NCBI GenBank assembly: GCA_019671135.1
Contig: JAHRHY010000009.1
Location: 1,178,001-1,242,000, forward strand
DNA from: Linnemannia hyalina
Taxonomy: Eukaryota > Mortierellomycota > Mortierellomycetes > Mortierellales > Mortierellaceae
Reading direction: 5' to 3'
DNA length: 64,000 nt
Shown here: piece after piece, positions 10,561 through 19,250 of the stretch
How positions within the stretch are numbered: position 1 is the stretch's first letter
How the letters are laid out: each line of letters opens with the position of its first letter
Notes under the pieces: generated by a model
Database searches by the model: none
Told to the model about the DNA's origin: nothing
The model's input: only the letters and a program-made list of their open reading frames with translations
Made by a program: the position numbers and the translations under genes

Positions 10561-12441
10561 ATGATCGACCAAGTTGGCCTATACCCGGAGCTGGCAGAGT
10601 GCATATCGACTCACCTCACCCACATTGACCTTCGCCACTGCGTCAGAGTCTCCAAGAACTGGCACTCCGTCTTTATTCGCCATCTCTGGGAAACATTCTC
10701 GGACCACACATCCGGCAACTGGTTCACACTCCTCGAACAAGCTGTCAAAGAAACGTCAACGGGCAGCCAGGACATTGAGTGGTTCAAGAACGTCTACAGA
10801 CAACACGCAGGATACATCCGCCACCTCGAGATCTGCCATCCGCTCATCCTCCACGTCTGCTTCGCCAACGCCTTTCAACTACCGCCGATCCCCAGTGCTT
10901 CCTTCCTTCGCTCTGTTGATCCGGCTCCTCCTTCGTTGATCACCCGGCTTAAGTCGCTTACCATCAAACTCCACTCCTTCAACATGGACGAGTATCTCAT
11001 GAGCCGACCACTGGATTTCTGCGTCACCGAAATTCAGGAACAACCAGTCTCTGCCGAGGCACTACTGACAGAGACATGTTGGCGACTGGCATTGTGCAAC
11101 CCCCGACTCGAGTCTTTTGACTGCACAAAGTTCCGAAGTCTCCAGTTACGCATCTCACAACATCCAACAGCACTGCCATCAGTCACCACTCTGACCATGG
11201 AACTACCTCACGGACGTGTCCCACGGATACCCTCAAACGTCACCACACTAAACTCGTCCCTGTCGCGGAAAGAGTCGTTCGACCCAAAGGATCCACCCGG
11301 TGTGGTTAACCACACGCTGAAAGAACTTTATGTCAAGGATGAGGTCCGCACCGTTGCGCACATCAAGTCGCTGCTGACTCAACTACCTGCACTTCGGTAC
11401 CTCCGTTTGAGACGCGTTCACCTCAAGGAAGACGACGAGGCACCATTAGTACAGGAGGGAGATACATGGACATCGGATCTAAGGGTGCTGCTCTGTGGGC
11501 TATACGAGAGGAAAAGTCCGGAGCTGGTCAAGATCTTTCCTTGGATGCCGAATCTGGTCGAGTTCCATCATAGCTATGTCTCTTCGCCCTTTACAGCTGC
11601 GCTTGCCTTGCATTGCCCTCTGCTGGAGGTCGTTCGAGTGACGTACAAGGGATGCCGATACACACCGCGCAACATCTTCGACTCTGTCCACGACCGGGTC
11701 TCTATTCTCCTCACGTCATGCACACGGCTCCGGGTTCTAGATCTCCAGTACGAGACGATCGATGCGCGTAATATTGCAAACAAGCCGTGGGTCTGCCTTG
11801 ATCTGGAGATGTTTCGGTGTGGCTTCGTTGGACTTCCCTACGTGCACAAACGCAACGAACAAGAGGTCAGAAACATTCAAGAACGCGACGAGGAGGCCAG
11901 GAGAAAGGGATTGCCAGAACCGGAAAAGACACCAGTGGAAGTTGGACTGCTGGACGCAGCAGAGGAGGCACAGTCGATGCGAAGGAGCGTACTACAGCAG
12001 ATCTCGGTGTTGACTTCACTGACGCACTTGACTCTGAGCAGGGATCTCAAGATTGGGCGGGGACTCTTTTCAAGGCGCAAGACGTCGCTTGCAGTTTACC
12101 GATCGGAGCGGGACGGACGAATGTACTTTCGGTACAACGATGTCTTGCCAGACACGCTTCACCTTCGACTGGACACGGGACTGGAGCAGTTGGCCAGTCT
12201 GAACAAATTGGAGCTGCTCGGATTCGAGTCGATAGATCACAGGATGGGAGAAGCCGAGATTGAATGGATCGCAAAGACGTTTCCTGAGTTGAAAGAGATA
12301 CGAGGGCTGGCGGTTCATACGCAGGTTGGAGCAGAGCGGGACCCGAAGATGGATGCGTTACGGGAGCTGATGCAGTCTCTCCGGCCAGACATTATCCACG
12401 GTGCGAGTTTTACTGGCTATGAGCGACAGGTGCATCTTTAA
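10561..12441 (+). CDS. F-box/LRR-like protein, family B, copy 1 (B1)
   Basis: Predicted SCF adaptor; intronless, 626 aa. The N terminus (residues about 5-46, YPELAECISTHLTHIDLRHC followed by VRVSKNWHSVFIRHLW) matches an F-box. The rest has scattered leucine-rich segments (PALRYLRLRRVHL, LTSLTHLTLSRDLKIG, LNKLELLGFES). It is a paralogue of the gene at 15290, with shared blocks D(I/V)EW(F/Y)..VYR.HA..IR.L..CHPLIL, VCL.LE...C.FVG(L/V)PY, LPDTLHLRLD.GL(E/D)QLA and LKEIRGLAV.T.VG. The ATG has the usual pyrimidine-rich leader. The stop codon is followed after 3 nt by AATAAA, an unusually short 3' UTR if that signal is used. Target unknown. Confidence 0.85.
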   Translation: MIDQVGLYPELAECISTHLTHIDLRHCVRVSKNWHSVFIRHLWETFSDHTSGNWFTLLEQAVKETSTGSQDIEWFKNVYRQHAGYIRHLEICHPLILHVCFANAFQLPPIPSASFLRSVDPAPPSLITRLKSLTIKLHSFNMDEYLMSRPLDFCVTEIQEQPVSAEALLTETCWRLALCNPRLESFDCTKFRSLQLRISQHPTALPSVTTLTMELPHGRVPRIPSNVTTLNSSLSRKESFDPKDPPGVVNHTLKELYVKDEVRTVAHIKSLLTQLPALRYLRLRRVHLKEDDEAPLVQEGDTWTSDLRVLLCGLYERKSPELVKIFPWMPNLVEFHHSYVSSPFTAALALHCPLLEVVRVTYKGCRYTPRNIFDSVHDRVSILLTSCTRLRVLDLQYETIDARNIANKPWVCLDLEMFRCGFVGLPYVHKRNEQEVRNIQERDEEARRKGLPEPEKTPVEVGLLDAAEEAQSMRRSVLQQISVLTSLTHLTLSRDLKIGRGLFSRRKTSLAVYRSERDGRMYFRYNDVLPDTLHLRLDTGLEQLASLNKLELLGFESIDHRMGEAEIEWIAKTFPELKEIRGLAVHTQVGAERDPKMDALRELMQSLRPDIIHGASFTGYERQVHL

Positions 12442-12444
12442 AGC

Positions 12445-12450
12445 AATAAA
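12445..12450 (+). terminator. Poly(A) signal, F-box gene B1
   Basis: AATAAA starts 4 nt after the TAA stop (12439-12441). It is the first perfect hexamer downstream of B1; if used, the 3' UTR would be only a few tens of nucleotides. Confidence 0.4.
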
Positions 12451-12784
12451 CCATTGGACATGGATGGATAATGTCTCCTTGAAAACCCTTTGAACAGAAA
12501 CTAAGAGAGGCGTGTGACCAGGCACAGCCAAAAATCCAGGCACATTTATTATCAAGTTTATCAAGTTTATCAAGTGCAATTAAACAAGCAAAGTGTATTT
12601 GAACTCCCTGAACCAAGGTTCAGTTACAACTAACAAAAGGACAAAGGGAGAGTGCCAAAACGGCCATTCTCGTTCAAACTCTGATGTCGTCCTTTCTCCT
12701 TTTTCATTCTCTCTCTTTCCTTCATCTTGTGTCTCTTTCTCTACATCGTCCTTTGTCCATCGACATCCACCCGCCCTTGCCCCG
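12451..12784. other. B1-A2 intergenic spacer with short tandem repeat
   Basis: Contains the 3' region of B1, a 9-bp tandem repeat of AAGTTTATC (12551-12574) and then a C/T-rich leader for A2 (12685-12780). Although the A2 frame is open back to 12593, this upstream part is low complexity and better read as leader. No separate gene. Confidence 0.55.
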
Positions 12785-15007
12785 ATGACCCGCCCCGGCC
12801 AAGGTCATCCATCCATCATCAGGACACGACTCTCGCCTCTGGAACTGCCACACATCGTCGAGGAAATCTTCTCCTACCTCAGCCAGTTTGCCCTCCGCCG
12901 ATGTGTCCGCCTAGTCTGCAAGCAGTGGCGCGCCTTTGCCGCGCCCCTGATCGACCCCATCGATAACGGCGACGTCTGGTCCGATGATTTGTGCGAAAAG
13001 TCGCTCCAGGGCGTCATGGCCCGCTTGGAGCGCAAGACGATCCTTCGTGTCCAGCTTCGACTCGCCACCTCGGACGCGTGGGTTGCTTCCAATTGGGCTA
13101 TTTTACTCGACACCATCCAGACGTTGCGGACAAAATCCTTGATGCGGATCCAAACCCTTCATCTGGCGGGCTCTCTCTTTCCAGAGTCTCGATTTTATCC
13201 GCTGTTGCCTTTGCTCAGCAACACCTTGACGGAGATTCGGATGGAGCGCATCATTCACGTCGACACTCATATTGGGACCATCCTAGCTCTCTGCCCGCGG
13301 CTACGGACCTTCCACATCAGTTGCAGCAATAGCACCTGCAAGATTGTCCACAACACCACCCCGCCTTGGTCAGAAACACCCGAGAGCGTCACTGGATTGG
13401 GTCAGTTGCGTCTGGAGGATCTCAAGATCAAGCATATGCACATCGAACAGGTCGTCCTGGAGACCATTATCACCCGATCGCCTCACTTGCGGACCATTCG
13501 TCTTATCGAGCTGACAGGAGAGAATTCTCTCAGCGCGGAGGGTCTGCCAGATCGCGGGGGTCTCATTCAGTTGGTCACGGACTCTTGTCCAAGGCTAGAG
13601 ATTTTCCACTTTTCTGCCAACAAGGAATGTCTGACAGAGGACGCGTGGATCGGAATGACTGTCAGAGACAGCAACAACACTCTCGTTACAAGCAGATCGT
13701 CTTGGACACGTACAGTTCTTGAATCTGTACGGCTACAGTATCAACCAACCGACGACCCTCACGGACTCTGGCAGGAACCCAACAGCGGCGATCACAACAG
13801 CAATGGCCGGCCACGTTACGCATTGAGCCTCTCTGCGCAGGACATCCATTCAGGAACCAGCACATTGCTACAACCAATTGTCAACAACCTGACCCGACTC
13901 GAGATCCTCTCAACGACCGAGCCACTGTATCATTCGTCAGCAACCGCGCTCAATCATATTCTGCACGAGTACCTCTGCAGTTCACCACTTCTTGTCCACC
14001 TTGTCACGCCGGGAGTCTTTTACCGGTCAGAGTACTTGGAGCTGCGAGGAGAGGTCGGCCCAGACGGCCTGTATCAACCCAAGCATTGGGACTCGACCAC
14101 CTCTCATCCGCCGGCTGGAGTGCGGAGGACCGAGAAGCGAGTCTGGGCGTGCCGGCGACTTAAGACGCTACACATCTTTTTCGGATCGACCCCACAGGAG
14201 GAAGCTAGCGCAGTCAACTCGAGGACGCTTTTTGGGTACATCACCCGGGTGTGTCCTGATCTGCAGGAACTGGTCATCCGGAAGACGGCTCTGCATGTGG
14301 AACTTGAGGGAGGGATGTGTCTCTTGACGAGACTGCACAAGTTGCAGAGACTGACGGTGGCGTCGTTGATGCATGCGACTCGGTTCGGGATCCAGGATAT
14401 CGAATGGATGGCTAAAACGAACGCAGTCGAGCCGGCGCTCAAGGAATCGGCTCTGATGAGACGGAGCAGACGGTTCTCGCAGTTGTTGCGACAGATGATT
14501 CCGAAGCGGTTGGCACCGGGTCCCAAAGTTGATGTTGTCGGTATGCAACATATGCACCAACTCTACCTCAAGGGCAAGGACGTGTCTCGGGCGCTCACGG
14601 TTGCAGATATGGAGGGCGTGGGCTCGGATGCAGATTTGGATGCTTGGCGTTGTTTTGGCCAGCGGTATTCGACCTTTCCTTCTTGTTCTTCTTCTTCCTC
14701 GCTGGTTTCGAGTTTATTAAGGGAGGAAGAATCGGCGGCGGTTACAGCAGTGGATGTGAAGGCGGAGGCGGAGGAGGAACAGGGAGAAAAGGCAAAGGAG
14801 CATCAGGAAGGAGATATGATCTGTTGGCCAAGGCTCGAGTTCTTTGGGCTGACGTTTTTGAAGCATAGGATCAAGAGTCCGACGAGGTCGCGGCATTCGT
14901 TGCCAGCAACCGAGAAGGCGATTCTGACGATGATGACGCAGATTCGACCAGAGGTGGAGATCCGGCTGGACCAAGGTCTCTTCAACGAACTCTTTTCTAT
15001 GTCGTAG
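12785..15007 (+). CDS. F-box/LRR-like protein, family A, copy 2 (A2)
   Basis: Predicted SCF adaptor; intronless, 740 aa from the ATG at 12785. That start was preferred over an in-frame ATG at 12593 because the intervening 64 codons are encoded by pyrimidine-rich leader sequence and the paralogue A1 begins at the equivalent place. F-box at about residues 14-55 (RLSPLELPHIVEEIFSYLSQ, then CVRLVCKQWRAFAAP). The C-terminal part carries the family-A motif DMEGVGSDADLDAW and an added serine-rich and acidic stretch (SSSSSSLVSSLLREEE, then KAEAEEEQGEKAKE) that A1 lacks; the A1 equivalent is much shorter. It lies between the two family-B genes on the same strand. Target unknown. Confidence 0.85.
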   Translation: MTRPGQGHPSIIRTRLSPLELPHIVEEIFSYLSQFALRRCVRLVCKQWRAFAAPLIDPIDNGDVWSDDLCEKSLQGVMARLERKTILRVQLRLATSDAWVASNWAILLDTIQTLRTKSLMRIQTLHLAGSLFPESRFYPLLPLLSNTLTEIRMERIIHVDTHIGTILALCPRLRTFHISCSNSTCKIVHNTTPPWSETPESVTGLGQLRLEDLKIKHMHIEQVVLETIITRSPHLRTIRLIELTGENSLSAEGLPDRGGLIQLVTDSCPRLEIFHFSANKECLTEDAWIGMTVRDSNNTLVTSRSSWTRTVLESVRLQYQPTDDPHGLWQEPNSGDHNSNGRPRYALSLSAQDIHSGTSTLLQPIVNNLTRLEILSTTEPLYHSSATALNHILHEYLCSSPLLVHLVTPGVFYRSEYLELRGEVGPDGLYQPKHWDSTTSHPPAGVRRTEKRVWACRRLKTLHIFFGSTPQEEASAVNSRTLFGYITRVCPDLQELVIRKTALHVELEGGMCLLTRLHKLQRLTVASLMHATRFGIQDIEWMAKTNAVEPALKESALMRRSRRFSQLLRQMIPKRLAPGPKVDVVGMQHMHQLYLKGKDVSRALTVADMEGVGSDADLDAWRCFGQRYSTFPSCSSSSSLVSSLLREEESAAVTAVDVKAEAEEEQGEKAKEHQEGDMICWPRLEFFGLTFLKHRIKSPTRSRHSLPATEKAILTMMTQIRPEVEIRLDQGLFNELFSMS

Positions 15008-15289
15008 TCTTTTTTTTTTTTTGCATAAAACACATGTACGTTTTCTTGTCGATGAACTTGTGGGTGGTTTATGCGTTGTGTTTGCAAATGTTTGTACAAC
15101 GATGCACTGCCATTTTTTTGGACCAGTTTTTGGACCAGTTAAGCGTCACTCGATTGGGAAAAAAAAAAAAAAAAAAAACGACACCATCAGAGATTTAAGT
15201 TCTTCCGTTTCTATCTTTCTTCACTTTCCTCCTTCTTCTTTCTTCTTTCCCCATCACCCACCGCCCCTCCCAACAAACAGGAAAACGAC

Positions 15290-17473
15290 ATGCATCTGGA
15301 GCAGGACAGCATCCTCCAAGTGGCCACCATACCCTTCCTGTCGCACCCCTACCTAAACCCTCTCGACCTCACACGATGCGTTCGCGTCTCACATGAATGG
15401 CACCAAGCATTTATCCCCCACCTCTGGCACACCTTTTCTGACAGCACCGTATCTCAATGGATCGCTCGGGTCCAATTCGCCGTTCGGAAAGGCGCAGATG
15501 CCACAAGAGCTAGCGACAGCTATCTCGATGATGGGAGGGATGTAGAATGGTATTCGGATGTGTACAGGCGTCATGCGAGGTTTATTCGGCGTTTGACTGT
15601 TTGTCATCCTTTGATATTGGAGGTACTGTTGGAGGGTGGGTTGCGTGTGCCTCCGTCGTTGTTGTCAAGCTCGTCTTCGTTGTCGTCGTCGTCGTCGGGT
15701 TCGGCTGTTGTACTCGAGGGGAAGGAGAAGCACGGGGAAGTGTCGTTGGTGACGCAGTTGGAGCATGTGGAGATTTCTATCCTCTGGAATGTGATTCGGA
15801 GGTACTTCCGTCTTCGACCCATCCCCGGTGTGCGTGGGACGCACTCGTTGGATGACCAGTGTGTCAGCTCCTATTCTGACACCGAAGATGATACCGACAC
15901 CACAGCCAACAATGACAATAACGAGAGCAACAACACGGACACGGACAAGGACAAGGACAAGGACAAGGACAAGGACAAGGACAAGACTACAACAAAAACA
16001 TCGACACTATGCACGACAGACGATGTGCTCGCAGACGCCCTATGGAGACTCGTCCTCGCCAACCCCGGTATAAAATCCCTCGACCTGCGACAAGATTTCC
16101 CACTCTTTCGACAGCTCCTTCAACAAACCAACCCTACCCCTCCAGCCCTGGAATCCATCCAATCCGTGACCACACAACTGGTCCAAGGTCGATTACCCCT
16201 TCTGCCACCGAATACCCGACGAGTCGAGGCGACCAATGTAAGTTTCAGTCAGTATAATCGGGAGGATCCGCGTGGGCCCGTGAATGAGGCGGTGGAGGAG
16301 GTGACGGTCAGGTATGTCGAGCATTTGGGTCAGTTGAGGCAAATCTTGGTCCAGGCGCCTCGGCTTAGGACGTTGTATATCAATGGTTTGGTGTTGGCGG
16401 ATATGCCGGTGAAGGAGGAGGAGGATTGTGAGGATGATGCGGAGGAGGCTATCAAGAAACAGAAAGAGACGGAATTGGAGGCAGAGGAAGAAAGGGCAGT
16501 AGCGGCGGGGGGGTTTGTTTCGGGGGTACAGGTCGTGAGGTGTGAGCAGCTCCATAGGAGTAGCGCTTCTGGACTCGAACGGCTCTTCCGTCTGACACCA
16601 CACTTGGTCGAGTTCCATAATGCGTGCTGGTCAGCTGAGTACGCTTCGATCCTGGCCGAGAATTGTCCGAGCCTGGAGGTTGTCAGTATCACAAGTCAGA
16701 GGCAGCAGGCTTCCCTGAAACGCAACCCCTGGGATCCGATTGTCGATACTGTGTCGCCGTTGCTGGTGTCGTGTCCGAAACTGAGGGTGGTGGATATGCG
16801 GTATGAGTTGGTGGATACCAAGAAGGTGAAGGAGAAGGAGTGGGTCTGTTTGGGGTTGGAGGAGTTGAATTGTCAGTTTGTGGGGGTACCGTATTTGAGC
16901 GAGAAGGAGCAATTGGTCCTCGATCGGGTGTTGGCCAGGGAGCAGAAAGAGCAGGAGAAGGGGAGTGAGCACCCAGTCACCAGGTCCGAGGAGGAAGAAG
17001 AACTCTACGACCGAACACAACAAGCAACATCCATCCGTCGCCAAGTCCTTGGCCAACTCTCAAAACTCACCCGCCTCAACCACCTAACCCTCAGCCCAGA
17101 CCTCAAAATCACCGATTTCTACAACGCAGATATGTACTCGATCATGTACAGGTCTCCAAAAGACGGTCAGCACTACATCAACTATGGAGATATCCTCCCT
17201 GACACCCTCCACCTCCGCCTGGATTGTGGGTTAGACCAACTGGCGACAATGACGGAGCTTGAGTATTTGGCGTTCGAGTCGATGGATCCAAAGATGCGGG
17301 TCCAGGATGTAGAGTGGATAGCGGAGCGGTTGACCAAGTTGAAGGAGATTAGAGGGTTGGCGGTGGATACGCATGTGGGGATGGAGTTTGACGCTGAGAA
17401 GGATGCGCTGAGAGAGGTGCTGCAGAGGTTGAGGCCTGATATCTTGCATACTGAGAGTTCTAGGAGTCGTTGA
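15290..17473 (+). CDS. F-box/LRR-like protein, family B, copy 2 (B2)
   Basis: Predicted SCF adaptor; intronless, 727 aa, about 100 residues longer than its paralogue B1. The F-box region (residues about 9-50) includes LTRCVRVSHEWHQAFIPHLW. The extra length comes mostly from low-complexity insertions: a serine run near residues 124-143 (SSSSSLSSSSSGS), an Asp/Asn/Thr-rich tract with seven Asp-Lys units encoded by GGACAA repeats (about residues 195-245), and an acidic Glu/Lys stretch near residues 365-405. The C-terminal leucine-rich end (LPDTLHLRLDCGLDQLA) aligns with B1. Synonymous codon choice switches abruptly between A/C-rich and G/T-rich blocks along the gene. It ends 141 bp from the convergent transporter gene. 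Confidence 0.84.
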   Translation: MHLEQDSILQVATIPFLSHPYLNPLDLTRCVRVSHEWHQAFIPHLWHTFSDSTVSQWIARVQFAVRKGADATRASDSYLDDGRDVEWYSDVYRRHARFIRRLTVCHPLILEVLLEGGLRVPPSLLSSSSSLSSSSSGSAVVLEGKEKHGEVSLVTQLEHVEISILWNVIRRYFRLRPIPGVRGTHSLDDQCVSSYSDTEDDTDTTANNDNNESNNTDTDKDKDKDKDKDKDKTTTKTSTLCTTDDVLADALWRLVLANPGIKSLDLRQDFPLFRQLLQQTNPTPPALESIQSVTTQLVQGRLPLLPPNTRRVEATNVSFSQYNREDPRGPVNEAVEEVTVRYVEHLGQLRQILVQAPRLRTLYINGLVLADMPVKEEEDCEDDAEEAIKKQKETELEAEEERAVAAGGFVSGVQVVRCEQLHRSSASGLERLFRLTPHLVEFHNACWSAEYASILAENCPSLEVVSITSQRQQASLKRNPWDPIVDTVSPLLVSCPKLRVVDMRYELVDTKKVKEKEWVCLGLEELNCQFVGVPYLSEKEQLVLDRVLAREQKEQEKGSEHPVTRSEEEEELYDRTQQATSIRRQVLGQLSKLTRLNHLTLSPDLKITDFYNADMYSIMYRSPKDGQHYINYGDILPDTLHLRLDCGLDQLATMTELEYLAFESMDPKMRVQDVEWIAERLTKLKEIRGLAVDTHVGMEFDAEKDALREVLQRLRPDILHTESSRSR
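15943..15984 (+). repeat. GGACAA hexanucleotide repeat coding for (Asp-Lys)n in B2
   Basis: Seven perfect GGACAA units in frame inside gene B2 encode a charged Asp-Lys tract. As a 6-nt repeat it can change length without a frameshift. Confidence 0.95.
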
Positions 17474-17479
17474 AAGTCA

Positions 17480-17485
17480 AATAAA
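17480..17485 (+). terminator. Poly(A) signal, F-box gene B2
   Basis: AATAAA starts 7 nt after the B2 stop codon, between B2 and the convergent transporter gene. Confidence 0.45.
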
Positions 17486-17614
17486 CCTCCCATAAATAAT
17501 TATATTACTCTATTGTTGTTCTTATCTATGTATGAAGAGTTGGCTCAACGGGTATTTTAGAGGAAAGAAAAAAAAAAAGGGGGGGGGGGGAAAGGCGAGA
17601 GGGTGACAGATGGT

Positions 17615-19250
17615 CTACTCGCGACCTTGAGTAAAATCCCGATGCAAAGCCTTAATAGCATCTATCGATCCAATAACACAGCCCAACAACCCAATCACCA
17701 GCACAATCCCGCACCAACACAACTCGTACCACTTCATCGTCCTCCACCCAATCAACTTCCAGTAGAACCCGATCGGCATCACGTAGATCAACATACAGTT
17801 TCCGAAAGCCCCCAACAATGACAGAAAAGAATCAAAGTACGGCACCAAACAGGCGATTCCTCCAACGACTCCCATGATGCCCAAGCGGATAAGCGTCCTC
17901 CAGATCCTCTCCCCGAATCGGCCCCGGTGCTCAACAGTAACATGAGCGATGCGCTCAATCTCGAGCGCGAACGAGGTCATCAACACCGGTGCCGCAAGGA
18001 GCACATGTGCAATGATCATAATCGTCGCCACCTTCCTCGACGTATTCTGCGGCAAACTCGACAAGATGGGCGATTGGGCAGAAGGACCATAAGTAAGGTA
18101 CCCAGGGATGGCGACGACGGTATACAAGAGACAACAGAACATCATGGCGTAGGCGAGGACCTTGTTGAAGGACTTTGGGTGGCGCATAGCTTCCTCGACG
18201 TGCATGTAGACGACGTTTCCTCCAAAGCAGACAGACATTGTTGCGACGACGGTGGGGAGGTTGCGGACGACGATGATGTCGTAGGAGAAGGGGACGCGGT
18301 TCGGGTAGTCGACGATCGACTCTACAGTTGCGACGCCGACCAGTACTGCAGTTGCCGCCACACCAAACATACTATTTTTGTGGGACGACGGGAATTGGAG
18401 TTGACTAAGGTTAGTTCATTGTTTCTGAAGTACTGACACCGCTACTCCATTTTGTTGCACAGATAAAGCAAACCAAGGCGCTTACCTGAGGAGAGAAACC
18501 TCCTTGAGAGTCTTCATAAGGACAAAAGGAATCGAGACAAAGCAACAGCAGATCCAGATCCAAACCTCTTTACTAATCCCAGGGGCCGACGCCTTCGTCA
18601 ATTCTCTGATCTCGGAACCGGACAGAATAAAGAACATGACGGGGACTCCGATGATGACAGAGGTGTGGAAAAACCAGACAGCACCCTGACCCCAACGCCC
18701 AAAGGCATGGGCTCCGACTTCTTGGTAAGATGCCACTCGGGTGTGACCGTTGTAGTAGAGGCATTTGATCAGGAGGATGCCGGTGTAGATCGACATGAAC
18801 ATGGAGAGGACTAGGATAACTACACCAATCCATCCACCTATTTTTTGTTGTTTTTTGTTTTTTTGTCGTTTGTTATTGTTGTTTGTTGTTATTTGTTGAT
18901 ATTGTGTGCACAGACAGAGAAAATGGGTAACCTTATGTTAGTATTGTAGTATTGTACACATGTAAAACATTCCTCGGATTTTTGTTTTCTTGCAGATCCT
19001 TGTGTAAAAGACCAATAAATAAATACAAAAAGGGAGAGAATAACATACCTTGGGCAAGGCAGTAAGGGAGTCCGAGGGTTCCAGTTCCAGCGACGACACA
19101 GACAATATTGAAGAAAGCTTGGTAACTGCTACCCTGGGAGGGTCTCTCGGCACGGAGATCGCCATTGTGTTTTCCGGCCTCGTGGTCGCTCGAGACCGAG
19201 TGAGCTTTTTGTGAGGACCTGGAGTCCTTTTTCTCAAGGTCGTATTGCAT
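17615..19250 (-). CDS. AAAP-family amino-acid transporter (SLC36/38, AVT-like)
   Basis: Membrane permease expected to move neutral amino acids with protons, at the vacuole or plasma membrane. Exons in transcript order are 19250-19049, 18837-18486 and 18371-17615; borders are GT-AG and phases match, giving 436 aa. An ATG at 19250 was chosen; upstream in-frame codons are low complexity. A soluble N terminus of about 45 residues leads into the first membrane segment with the AAAP signature GTGTLGLPYCLAQGGWIG. About ten further hydrophobic segments follow, including VWFFHTSVIIGVPVMFFIL, VWIWICCCFVSIPFVLM and CFGGNVVYMHVEEAMRHP, the last resembling the conserved F-x-G-x-x-x-x-P/Y region of the family. 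Length is normal. Substrate and membrane cannot be told from sequence. Its 3' end converges on B2. Confidence 0.9.

Noticed and set aside
12593..12784. 64-codon N-terminal extension of F-box gene A2
   Set aside because: Encoded by the C/T-rich leader and absent from paralogue A1; the ATG at 12785 fits the family start.
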